From Cryptomeria japonica (lineage: Eukaryota; Streptophyta; Pinopsida; Cupressales; Cupressaceae): 64,000 bases of DNA. Below, piece by piece: positions 36,194 through 46,651 of the stretch. Under the pieces are notes generated by a model that saw only the letters and a program-made list of their open reading frames with translations, searched no databases and was not told the DNA's origin. The DNA lies in the NCBI RefSeq assembly GCF_030272615.1, contig NC_081405.1, forward strand, positions 607,076,677 through 607,140,676, given 5' to 3'. The stretch's first letter is position 1; each line of letters starts with the position of its first letter. Both the position numbers and the translations under genes were made by a program.

Positions 36194-37736
36194 TGTTGGC
36201 ATGACTGGCATAACTGATGTAGATGGAGAATGATGACTGAATCGGTATAGGACTGTTGGCGATGATATTGTGATGAAAAGATTGAGATTACATGACTCAG
36301 ATTAGTTATTTGTATTGTCATTGATGACAACTGATGTTTATGATTACTGATGCTTACTTATGTTATATTTTTCATCTAAGTCTTTTTAGTCTACCAGAAA
36401 GAGCATACCGGTAAATAATCAGGAAACTGGCAATTAGGATTTTAACCAGTAAATGAGTAAATATTTGATTGTATCTGACGATTGGTGATGATTGAGACTT
36501 TGCGGTTTGGAATGTAAGTTTGTATCATTGTAACATGTATCCCATCAAAACCACATCATTTTGTGACAATCATAAGTTATGTTTATAATTTTTGTTGAGT
36601 TTTTCCTAAGGTTTAAGAAGGGTTTAAGGACTGGTAAAGAATTCTCTTAACCGGTAATGATTTTTGGTTCGGCAGTGATCTACATCAAGGTTCAAATGTT
36701 GAAGATGACGTGGCACAACCCGCATGGAAAATTGAATTGTTGTTTTGGCACATTTGAAGATGGAATTTATTGGGAATCAGCGAAGCGCTTCGAAGAATGT
36801 TTTGTGGATTAACAACCTATCAGATCGACTTGTTGTGATGACTTATGATCATTATATGGTTGATATTGTCTTGTAAAATGTTTAAATCATTTGTATGATG
36901 ATCTGATATGATCCTTGATGATTTGTATTATAGAATCTTGATGTATCTAGGGTTTTAGTTGTTGACCTAGTTGTAAAAGTTATTTATGTCGGTATAGATG
37001 ATGTTTGTTGTGTCGGTTGGTGGTCTTGAGAAGAGTGTGAAGCCAAACCAAAGTATGAGAGATCTACTATAGTGTTGCAGATTTGGAGCATACTTTGATC
37101 TGATCAAACAAGCAATTGAGTGATATACCCAGATCATTCATTGTTGTTCCCTAACAGTTGCAGCAGATAAAATCCCTTAGTTGGGTAGGTCCTAACAGGT
37201 CTTATATTGTAAATCCCCTAATAGGGTGACTCAACATCTGAGTTCAAAATCCTCTTGTGAGGTTGATCCTAACATGTCAAATCTCCTAACAGGGCTCATC
37301 ATCTAAATCCCTTAACCAAATGACTCCTAATAGGTTCTTCTCTAACAGGGCTTCATTGTAAGCTTCTAACCGGGATAGGCTCCTAACAAGGCACATTCTG
37401 AAAGAGTGCACAATTCTTGTGGGTACCAATTCCCACCGTGGTTTTTCCCTATTTGGGTTTCTATGTGAAAATCATGGTGTTCATATGGTGAATTTTTTGA
37501 TGTGATGTTATGATTTACTTTTAGTTTATGCATGGTTAATGAACACTTAATGAGAAGCATTGATATATCAGTTTAGCAGATGATTATCAGTAAAAACTAG
37601 TACAAGTAAATGAATCTAATGTTGGTTTATGTTTGATTTGGTGAATGTTTGATAAGTTTAAGTCTAAGTTTTTCAAGTGGTGTTAATACTGATTCACCCC
37701 CCCCCTCAGTATTAACCGAATCCTCTAAGTTTAAAA
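36194..37736 (+). repeat. Copia-2 5' LTR
   Basis: 1543 bp. Repeated short words such as CCTAACAGG and CCCTTAACC crowd the part before 37400. The terminal CA has become AA (TTTAAAA against ATTAACA in the 3' copy). Confidence 0.9.
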
Positions 37737-37738
37737 AT

Positions 37739-37748
37739 TGGTATCAGA
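37739..37748 (+). other. Copia-2 primer binding site
   Basis: TGGTATCAGA, the initiator-Met complement, two bases after the LTR. Confidence 0.85.
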
Positions 37749-37806
37749 TCATTGGTCCTTTGTGTGCAGAAAGCCTAACAGCTTGAGGGAAAGATCTTGA
37801 AGTAAG

Positions 37807-38211
37807 ATGATGAAGAAGGAGGGTCCTAAGTTTTCCAAGGACAGTTACAGGATATGGAGTGATCAGATGAAGATCTACATTAAAGGAACGGGTTCTCAGT
37901 ATTGGAATCATGTGGGAACCAAGTATGTTGGTCCTACTACCAGCCCCTTGACACCAGATGAACTTAAAGAACAACAAGAAAACATTCAAGCCCTAGAAGT
38001 AATTGTAAGTACTTTGTTTGACTCAGAATATATTGATGTTCATGGATTAGAGACTGCAAATGAAGTATGGGAGAAATTAAAATTAATTTATGGAGGAGAT
38101 GAACATGTACAAAGGGCAAAGGAAGAAAGTTTAAGAGGAAAATTTGATGATATGAAAATGGTTGAAGGTGAGAACATAGCACAATATGAAAAGGGATTAA
38201 GGAAGTTGTAG
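37807..38211 (+). pseudogene. Copia-2 Gag, N-terminal part
   Basis: The ATG at 37807 opens 134 codons. FSKDSYRIWSDQMKIYI and NEVWEKLKLIYGGDE, with MKMVEGENIAQYE, are Gag (UBN2-type) landmarks. A frameshift just before the stop at 38209 separates it from the rest of Gag, which continues in another frame from about 38218. Confidence 0.85.
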
Positions 38212-38217
38212 GTGGTA

Positions 38218-38912
38218 TTAAGAGTGTTGGAGGTAAAATTGAAGAAGATATTATTGTTAGTAAGATGCTTAGAACTCTCTTAACTCGGTATTCTATTAGA
38301 GTTTCTGCAATTCAAGAATTGAGATATATTTCTAAAGATATAGTCACTGTTAATTCTCTTATTGGAAAGTTGACTGCATTTGAGTTAAAGAGTTTTGATA
38401 ATAGTGTTTCTAAACCTTCTAAATCTGCTTTTAAGGCTTTTGTAACTGGTACATCTGTGAGGAAAGGAAAGGACATTTGTCATAATAATGATTGTAGGTC
38501 TAGTCATGGCGGTAGCAGAGGTGATGGTGATGAAGAAGATCATCTTATGGAACCTGAGGCATTATTGGATAAAAGATTCCCTAGAGGCACTGGCAAGTAT
38601 AAAGGTAAATTACCCTTGAAGTGTTTCTCTTGTAGTAAAATTGGACACATAGCTGCTAATTGCCCTAATACTAATAAGAAAGAGAAGTTGAAAAAATACA
38701 CAGGAAAAGGAAAGAAATATTGTTATGTTGCAGTGGATGAAGGTGTAACTGATGAAGAATTAGAAGATGACAATGAGGAGATAGTGTTTGTTGTTGTGAA
38801 GGAAGATTTGACTGATGAAAAGGCATTGGTGTCTCACATGGATAGCGGTGATGAATGGATAATAGATAGTGGTTGCTCACACCACATGACCGGTGAAAAA
38901 AGTAATTTCTAA
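38218..38912 (+). pseudogene. Copia-2 Gag zinc knuckle and protease
   Basis: CFSCSKIGHIAANC is an intact CCHC knuckle. EWIIDSGCSHHMTG near the end keeps the Asp-Ser-Gly protease active site. A TAA at 38910 interrupts the frame, which continues unchanged afterwards into the integrase. One frameshift and one stop are all that separate Gag, protease and integrase here. Confidence 0.88.
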
Positions 38913-40036
38913 TCCCTTGAAGAGTTTGATGCAGGTGTTGTAAGGTTTGGTAATAACTCTCCCTGCATGGTAAAAGGTAAAGGATCAATTTCATTAAATG
39001 GGAAGAGTAATGCAGATGATGTTTTTTGGGTTGATGGATTAAAACATAACCTCTTAAGTGTTGGTCAATTAAATGATAAGGGATATTTGCTTCAATTCAA
39101 AAGTGGAGTGTGCAAGATTCTTGGAAACAATGGTGAACTAATTGCTATTGGAAAGCAGACAAGAGGTGACCTTTTTCATTTGAATACTAATGTGAATAAT
39201 TATTTGGTGGCAAAGATTGAAGACAGTTGGTTGTGGCACAAGAGATTTTGTCATGTGAATTTTGACAATTCGATAAAGGTTAGTAAGTCAAGTATTGTGA
39301 GAGGTATGCCCCAGCTTGTGAAACCAGACAATGTGTTATGCAAGGACCATCAGATGGGTAAGATGACTTTTGTATCTTTTAAGAGTAAGTCTTTCTCTTC
39401 AGAGAATATCCTTGATTTGATTCATACTGATCTTTGTGGTCCTATGAGGACTAAGAGTTGTTATGGTGATAAGTATTCTATGATCTTTACTGATGATTTT
39501 TCCAAAATGATGTGGGTAACTTTTCTGAGAGAAAATTCTAAGGCATTCAGTAAATTCAAAGCATTTAAATCTCTTGTTGAGAAAGATACCGGGAAGAATT
39601 TGAAATGTTTGAGATCTGACCGGGGAGGTGAATTTACTTCTGATGAATTTGTGAAGTTTTGTGATGGACATGGAATTAAAAGGCAAATGTCAGCTCCTAG
39701 AACTCCGCAACAGAATGGGATAGCAAAGAGAATGAATAGAATAATTGTTGAAGCTGTTAGAACCATGTTGATTCAAGGTGAAGTATCGAAGATGTTTTGG
39801 ATAGAAGCAGTTAGTACTGTTGTTTATACTTTGAACTGGGTACTTGTCAAGAAAGGTAACAACAAAACACCTTATGAATTATGACATGGAAAGACTCCTG
39901 ATGTAAGTTATTTTAAAAAAATTGGGAGTAAATATTTCATTAAACGTGATGATTTCACTAGAAAATTTGATGCAAAATGTGATGAAGGTATTTTTCTTGG
40001 TTACTCTACAAAGAGTAAGGTATTTAAATGTTATAA
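38913..40036 (+). pseudogene. Copia-2 integrase
   Basis: The segment runs from the protease tail (GLKHNLLSVGQLNDKGY) through the zinc-binding part (LWHKRFCHVNFDN, VLCKDHQMGK) to the core (LDLIHTDLCGPM, CLRSDRGGEF, TPQQNGIAKRMN). The second Cys of the Cys-X2-Cys pair is His, and the catalytic Glu that normally follows QQNG-(V/I) is Lys. A TGA at 39882 replaces a Trp in ELWHGKTP. It ends at the TRGAG-E target duplication and continues at 47887. Confidence 0.88.
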
Positions 40037-40212
40037 CAAGATGTAGCATCCTAAAATTGCGACACTTGCAATTTCGACTGCATTTGGGTCTTCACGATGG
40101 CAGCGCAATGTTGAACCTGGATGGAGACCCCGAAACTTGTTTATGACATCAAAAACTGCATTTTTCTGCACCCTGGCCTGATCCCTCCTTGCACCCTGTT
40201 GTCCCGAGAGGT

Positions 40213-40241
40213 GGGACCATGGCGCCTAGCGCCCTGGTCCC
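40213..40241. repeat. GC-rich hairpin in TRGAG-E U3
   Basis: Inverted repeat with arms GGGACCA(T)GGCGC and GCGCC(C)TGGTCCC around CTA. An identical copy lies in the 3' LTR at 46823-46851. The left flank GTGGGACC matches the binding consensus of plant TCP factors, which is suggestive only. Confidence 0.8.
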
Positions 40242-40362
40242 TGGCCCTATTTTGGGCCCGGTCTCTTTTGGGCATCGGGTCTTTAAGTTTGCAATTCGGG
40301 AAATAATATTTCCTAGTCGGCCTAAGGTCGGAAAAATCAGTCTATCAGCCCTAATTGACAAG

Positions 40363-40369
40363 TATATAA
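40363..40369 (+). promoter_or_regulatory. TRGAG-E LTR TATA box
   Basis: TATATAA in AAGTATATAAACTAC, about 320 bases into the LTR, with the same box in the 3' LTR (46973-46979). Transcription would start near 40395. Confidence 0.75.
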
Positions 40370-40635
40370 ACTACATTTCCCCTCCCATTTGAAAAAGGTA
40401 AAAAAAGAGGAAGGAAATAAGCAAGAGCAAGACGCGGAAGCAATATTCAAACATTCAAACATTCAAACATTCAAGCATTCAAGCATTCCTTCAAGCAATT
40501 GAGCATTCTAAGTCTCCATTCAAGGCTAGGTGTTGCATTCAAGACAAGGATTCAACCATTGAAGAGGAGATCACTTACAACATACTACATACATTACACC
40601 TTCGCATGTAAGAATACAAACATTCTTACAACAAG

Positions 40636-40773
40636 GTATCAATACTTGTTTACATTACAAACATTTACATTTACAACATTCTCATTTCTTGGTTAATTCC
40701 AAAACCGGGGTTTGACCTAAAGGCAAACCCCTCATCCCTAACCCCCCAATCGTCCTCTCTTTTTTTTGTGTAG
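40636..40773 (+). other. Predicted LTR leader intron, TRGAG-E 5' LTR
   Basis: Donor ACAAG|GTATCA; branch-like CCCTAACC about 35 bases before the acceptor; polypyrimidine CTCTCTTTTTTTT; acceptor GTGTAG|GTTGCAG. The length is 138 nt in both LTRs. Inside lies a perfect 8-bp-arm hairpin, GGGGTTTG (40707-40714) and CAAACCCC (40724-40731). It is downstream of the TATA box and upstream of the primer site, hence in R-U5 of the genomic RNA. Confidence 0.6.
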
Positions 40774-41257
40774 GTTGCAGGTACGCGGCTGTAATTGAAG
40801 ATCTAGAATCCTTGTGCAGAGACGAACAGATCCCCCTTCGTTTCGCGGATTTTTCGGAGGACCGTGTGCACGCCGAGCACCATCGTCCCGTCAACTTTCG
40901 CTCAAATTTGCAAAACAGCACCGTCTCGACATTTTACTGCTAATTCCAGGTCTGCAATTTCATCCCATATCCCTATCTCTTCTTATAAGTGAATCTTTCC
41001 TACTTTACATGCATTCCTAGTTCAATCTTTCTATCTACATTCTTTACAAAAGAGGGTATCCTTGATGTCACAACCCTTGAAACTCATTTAGAATCCAATC
41101 TTGCATTGTGTGGGATTGAATCTTGTGGGTTTCAACCCCTCTTTTGAATGTAAAGTCTCTCCTAAGTGAAAACCATCAACCCTAGTGACCTCCCTCCTCT
41201 CTCCTTGGAGTTGGGGAGGGGAGAACAACTAGGGTTCGATTTTTTCGCTTTACATTT

Positions 41258-41276
41258 TGGTGAACCCGACGTGAAC
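41258..41276 (+). other. TRGAG-E primer binding site
   Basis: TGGTGAACCCGACGTGAAC three bases after the LTR end. Same first eight bases and TTT spacer as LARD-A and LARD-C. The cognate tRNA is unassigned. Confidence 0.75.
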
Positions 41277-42439
41277 ATCCTCATTCTGATTATTCATGGT
41301 TAGATCTGAAAATTTTGCTTTCCTAATTATATTTCCATGTTTGATCTTTTGCAAATTTTAGAGGTTGATTGCATAAAAACCCTAAAATTTTCTTTTTAAG
41401 TAATTAAACTTGTGAAATGTTTAATTGTTAATACTAGTTTCAGATCTACCCTTCTATTGCAAATTGTCAATTCATATTTGTGCTTTAATTCTGAAAATTA
41501 AGTGGTTAAATGTCAAAACCCTAATTTTTAAGACCTTCTTGATTCAACCTTTGACTGATAATTTCACTAATCAAAACACCTCCAAATCGGCTGTAACTTT
41601 GGATTCCGCAACAAAATCACAATATCTTTCATCCCTGAAAATTTGGAAAAAAGTTGCGAGGACCGTGTGCACCCCGAGCGCCCTCATCCCCGACATTTTT
41701 TCCGAAATTTTGGGAGTTAGATCTTACTGTGTTTTTCTGCTAAAATCCAGAATTTTGGCTGATTTTATCAATTTTAACACTTTCAAAATTAAAGTCAAAG
41801 TTGTTCTAGCGATTGCTTGGATTGAGGCTTCTAATCATTCAAAAATTGTTGAAATTGAAATTCATATCAAAATTGTGTTTCTTACAGTCCTAAATCTGAA
41901 AAGTGTGTTGGCATTCATTCGAAATTTCAGTGTTTTATTCAAATTTTTGCAGTTTGTGACTTTTGAAATTAAGTGTTTAATTGCAACAACTTTGATTTCC
42001 ACTTTCAAATTCGAATTTTGCATGAAATCGAGTCAACTTTTAAATTTCAAAGCCTGCGTTGCTTTCATTATTCCTTCTAAAATCATAAAATTCAAAATTT
42101 CAGTTTCCCTCTCTTTTTCAAAATTCAAATTTTGCATTTTTCAACAATCTTGGTAGGGTTCAATTTTGAGATTGCAACTTTAATTTGGCCTATCTACAGA
42201 TCGTAAAATCACTCAATTTTTTCAGATTAGCTTTAAAAACATCATAACTTTCATCCCTGAAAATTTCGAAAAAAGTTGCGAGGACCATGTGCACTCCGTT
42301 CGCCACGGTCCCGGACATTTTTTCCGAAATTTTGGGAGATTGTCCTGATTGCATTTAACAGCTTAAATCTAGGAGATTGGCTGATTTTATTGAAATTTGT
42401 TACCTCTAAAATTCAAAATCTTCTCTCTCTCTTTAGTGC
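41277..42439 (+). other. TRGAG-E leader with an internal direct repeat
   Basis: About 1.16 kb of AT-rich leader. Two segments near 41630-41710 and 42245-42335 share CTTTCATCCCTGAAAATTT, GTTGCGAGGACC and CATTTTTTCCGAAATTTTGG. An open frame of 243 codons without a proper ATG spans much of it but looks like compositional noise. Confidence 0.55.
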
Positions 42440-45400
42440 ATGAGTTTTACAACAATAAGTCCTACTTACACTATTCCCGTTAGACGGAGCCTTAGAATTA
42501 AGTCCTTCCAAGGTTTAATTATTGAGGAGATGGAATCTAATTTGAATGGCCTTTTTAACGAGGACATGGGTAATTCCTCTAATCCTCTTAATGATGAAGA
42601 ATCTCTCCATGAGGTTTCTGTAGAACAACTTTCAAAATTGGATAACCAATTTGATGATTTTCGACAATGGATGTATCAAGAATACCCTGATAGTGAAGCT
42701 CTTTCATTAATTGAGGGTCTAAAACATATGGTTCAAAATGATAAGAATGGAATTGATATTTTGCATGGTATTGCACACATTGTGGATTCAAATGTGATGC
42801 CTATGAAAAGTTGTGCCGAAACCTTAGGTTATACACAACCTCCTACTCAAGTTAATCATTCTATTCCTTTGACAACTTCTATTGCTAGTATACCTACTTT
42901 TACATCAAACATAATGACTACTTCAATACAAGACATTCCTCCTATGATCACTAGTCATGGGGGCAATCCTTCTTCTTCAATCAACCCTCTTCCTTCATTC
43001 AATCTGACTTCTTCATTCATTCCTTCAATGAGTGTTCCTATTATATCTCCACAAATAAACATGACGCAAGGGGGCAATTCATTTAACCCTTCCATTCCTC
43101 CTTGTAGTGTTCCTCCTTTCCAATCATCTCCTATGACTAACTATCATAGTGTCCCACCACCTTACTCTCTACCTTCTTTCAATAACATAACACCTCCATC
43201 ACAATCTAACATGTCTAATATGAACTCTTCGACTAAAGTGACCATTAACAATCTTGCACAAACTGTCTCTTCTTTATAGCAACAAATTGCCTCTATGAAT
43301 CAATCTAAGTTTAGTGTGCCCACATTTGATGTTGCGAGCCCACTTTCTCTTGACATTGTTCGAGCTATCCCCCCTAAACATGTTGAAATTCCGCATTTGG
43401 AGCTTTATCATGGTAAGGGTGATCCTTTAACACATGTTAAGACCTTTCAAACAATATGTACTGATTTTGCTTATGACCAAAGGTTGCTTGCAAAACTATT
43501 TACTAGAACATTAAGAGATAAAGCCCTACAATGGTATTGCTCGTTGCCTTCTTATTCTATTACTTCTTTCAAACAACTTGCAAATGCTTTTATTCAACAA
43601 TTTCAAAACAATATAAGTCCTAAACTTACTTTGATTGATTTAATGCATTGTAAACAAGGTGTTAAAGAAAAAGTGACTGATTTCATTGGTAGATATAAGC
43701 ATTTGTATGCTCAAATTTCTTTTCCAGTACCTGACAATGATATTCAAAGAATTTTTATTTCTAATTTACAAAAAGATATTAGAGAAAAACTTCTGTTTTC
43801 TGAGTTTACTTCTTTCCAACAGTTGTGCGCAACTCTTCACAATTATCAACTGACTGTGAGTCAAATGGAACAAGCAAATCCTATGGCTTTGAGTGATAAG
43901 GGTGATAGTAGTCAACAACCATTTGGGAAGTTTAAACCAAACAGAGAGTCCATTAAATTCAGTGAAAACATCATCAACAACAATGTGAATGCGGCATCAG
44001 GTGTGCCTCCTATTTCTAAGTTTTTCAAGAAAGAAAGAAAGTTTACTCCTTTGAATGAATCATTGCATAGTATTATGAATAAGTTATTGGAACAAAATGT
44101 GCTTACTCTTCCTCCTATAAAGCAAATAGATCCTGCAAAGATTAATTTACCCTATTTTGATAACAAATCTTTTTGTCAATTTCATCGTCATCCTGGGCAT
44201 GATATTGAAAAATGTTTTGCTTTAAAGGGTAAAATTCAAGATTTGATTGATAATAATACTATCTCTATTTCTGGTGTGAATGATAAAGGCAATACATCTG
44301 TAGCTCCTCCTAACCAAAATCTTCAATTTTTTACTGATCCATTACCTGCTCATACCTCTAATGCGATTGATACTAATGATTCCTCTATCTCACCTGATGA
44401 TCTTGTGTCTATGACTCCGAATGTGATTAACTTTGTAGAGCAGTAGAAAATCCCTAAAGAACCTTCCATCACATTTGATTCTAGTGAAACTATCAGGGCA
44501 CCTGATGGTCCTTTATTTATAGTTGCAAAAGTCAAGAATACACCTTGCCGTGGAGTGCTTATTGATCCTTCTTGTATGGTTAATATCATTACTGAAGAAT
44601 TTCTTTTTACTTTGCAATTGAATCAAGTGATCTATGATGAAACAATTGTGGTTGTGAAACTATTTGATGCATTTTCTTCTCCTGCAATTGGTTCTATTAC
44701 ATTACCTATTGAGGTCCATAACAAATCCCTTGATGTGGACTTTGCTATTATTCCATCATCCGAACAATTTCGTGTGAAGCTAGGCTATCCTTGGCTATCT
44801 TCCATGAAAGCTATTGCTTCTCCTATTCACAAGTGTTTGAAATTTCCCCATAATGGTGAAGTTGTTACTGTCAATCATAGTCTCTTTAAACCAATTGAAA
44901 GAACTTCTAGCGTTCCTATTGATTATTTTTGGCCTAAACAATTCCAATCTCTTCCTCCGCGAAGTGATCATCTTTTCAAATCTTATCAAAAGTGGAAAAA
45001 AGATATGATCCTATCTCTAAGTGAACCTAGAACACCCAAACTTGACATTCCTATCGTTCTTGAGAAGGAATTTCTTCCTTTGAAAGATAAAACTAATGTC
45101 TTTCCTCAAGAAGATTCCCAACCCATTCCTATGAATGTGATTATGCCTATATCTAATAAACTTCCTAAAAGTAGACCTATCCCTCCTCGTCATAATGGAC
45201 TTGGTCTCCTTCCTAAACCGAACATTCCTCCCTTATATGGAGCAGTTCCTCCTCCTTCCTCTTATGGAGAGAAGAGACCTTCCTCTTCTCCTATTGTTCA
45301 ACCTAAGAGACCACAACCTAAACACCCAAGTGAAAAGGATGAGAACATTCCCCCTCCTCAATCTTCTCAACTTCCTACTAAGACTAGACGGAATCGTTCT

Positions 45401-45901
45401 GCACGTGAACGCCAACAAAAGCGTCGTCTTAGAGCTCAGGCAGCTGCTTCTCAAACTTTGCAATACACAAAAACACCTTCAGCTAGTATTATTCCATTTT
45501 CTCCTCAGCCAACGATTGAGCCGAAATCTCCTAAACATAAGATGCATGATGGCCTTGATCCTGTGCGAGTTAAAGATCCTATTTTTATAAATCTTGATGA
45601 TGATATAGATGAAAATGTTATTCATGATGAAAATATTATTCATGATGAAAATGTTACTCCTGTTCATTCTGATAGTGAATATGAATATGTTGATGTTGAT
45701 AACCATTTATCTAACGAATTTTCTAAAGCACTTATCCTAGCTCCTAGACAAGAACAACGTGGCTCGGAACATGAACATAGCCCTTGTTTGGATCTTGTGA
45801 TAGCTCCATCTGTTGTGTTGGATGTTCCTCCTCTAGCGTGTTTCCTACCTTCCCAAAATATTGATCAGCAAGATCGGGGGGTAGATGACATGCTGGACTA
45901 G
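42440..45901 (+). pseudogene. TRGAG-E Gag and protease-like ORF with two TAG codons
   Basis: Starting at ATG 42440, one frame of 1153 codons runs to the TAG-ended tail at 45901, interrupted only by TAG at 43277 and TAG at 44444. The first 280 residues are acidic, then Pro/Ser/Asn-rich. Next is a retrotransposon Gag core (LELYHGKGDPLTHVKTFQ, KALQWYCSLP) and a zinc-binding-like FCQFHRHPGHDIEKC. A retropepsin-like fold follows after 44520, with GVLIDPSCMVNIIT where Asp-Thr/Ser-Gly is expected, then a Pro-rich basic tail with repeated FHDEN-like acidic units. No reverse transcriptase follows. Both stops can be explained by one change from CAG. Confidence 0.88.
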
Positions 45902-46636
45902 TTTCATTAGCATAGCAGACTCTCTCCTCCTCTCTTGATCTCTTTTGTTACTTCTTCTATGTGTTATTCTCATTCTTCTATTTGTTGTCCTTAGTGTTGT
46001 CTACTTGAGGATGATGCAAAGCATTGAGATCTCTTTTGGTCTCTCTCATGTTGACTCAAAAGACACATGTGTTCCCTTCTTCTAGGTGACCTTCCTTGAT
46101 TGGGGAATGAAGAACAATTATGCATACATACATATGATATACATGAATTATCATACAGCATACTGACCCCGAGGAAAGCGAAGTCACCTTGTGCTTTGTG
46201 TTTTGTGTCTATTATCCTTGGGCTTATCTCACACTTGGGGGCTAAATCCTTGTGATAACGTGCTCCTTTCTCATTTCTTATATGTATCACTACCTTAAAG
46301 CAATCACCCCCGGTGAGGCGTGTGCGATCGCTTTAACGTAGGGGGGGCATACATCCCGTTCATATCTTTTCAAGATACTTGAAAATTTCTTGACAAATTT
46401 AGCTTTGCCTTGAAAATTTTTGATATCTTTCTTGCATGACTCTTAGTGAGGGAACCTTACTACTGACAGTCATGGTTCTCCCTCGTGATCTTCCCTTTTA
46501 CTTTGTCAATCGAAGTCATAAGATCCTTAGTCCACTGGGGGCTTGGTGTATCTTGCCTCCTTGACGTGGTGAAAGTTTTTCAATGTTGTTTCCTTGTACT
46601 TTACCGGAAGTATGAGCGTACGCTTATACTCCCGCT
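45902..46636 (+). other. TRGAG-E 3' untranslated interior
   Basis: About 735 bases with no reading frame worth noting. CT-rich words precede the tract GAAGTATGAGCGTACGCTTA (a palindrome GAGCGTACGCTT near 46612) before the polypurine tract. Confidence 0.6.
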
Positions 46637-46651
46637 AAAGTGGGGGCTAAA
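46637..46651 (+). other. TRGAG-E polypurine tract
   Basis: AAAGTGGGGGCTAAA directly before TGTAGCGTCC. Same 15 bases as LARD-A. Confidence 0.9.

Larger units (their letters stand above)
40042..41254 (+). repeat. TRGAG-E 5' LTR
   Basis: 1213 bp. Landmarks: hairpin with arms GGGACCATGGCGC / GCGCCCTGGTCCC at 40213-40241, TATA box at 40363-40369, an 8-bp repeat (CAAACATT) near 40447-40480, predicted intron 40636-40773 and a GGACC...GTCCC motif near 40858-40890. The 3' LTR is 17 bases longer, mainly from two extra 8-bp units. Confidence 0.95.

Noticed and set aside
41425-42156. A 243-codon open frame in the TRGAG-E leader
   Set aside because: It starts at TTG, not ATG. It lies in AT-rich leader DNA with internal repeats, has Lys/Ile/Phe-biased low-complexity composition, and contains the duplicated leader block.
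43277-43288. A tobamovirus-type readthrough context at the first TAG of TRGAG-E
   Set aside because: The bases after TAG are CAACAA, which do not fit the CAR-YYA pattern. CAG decay explains the stop more simply.
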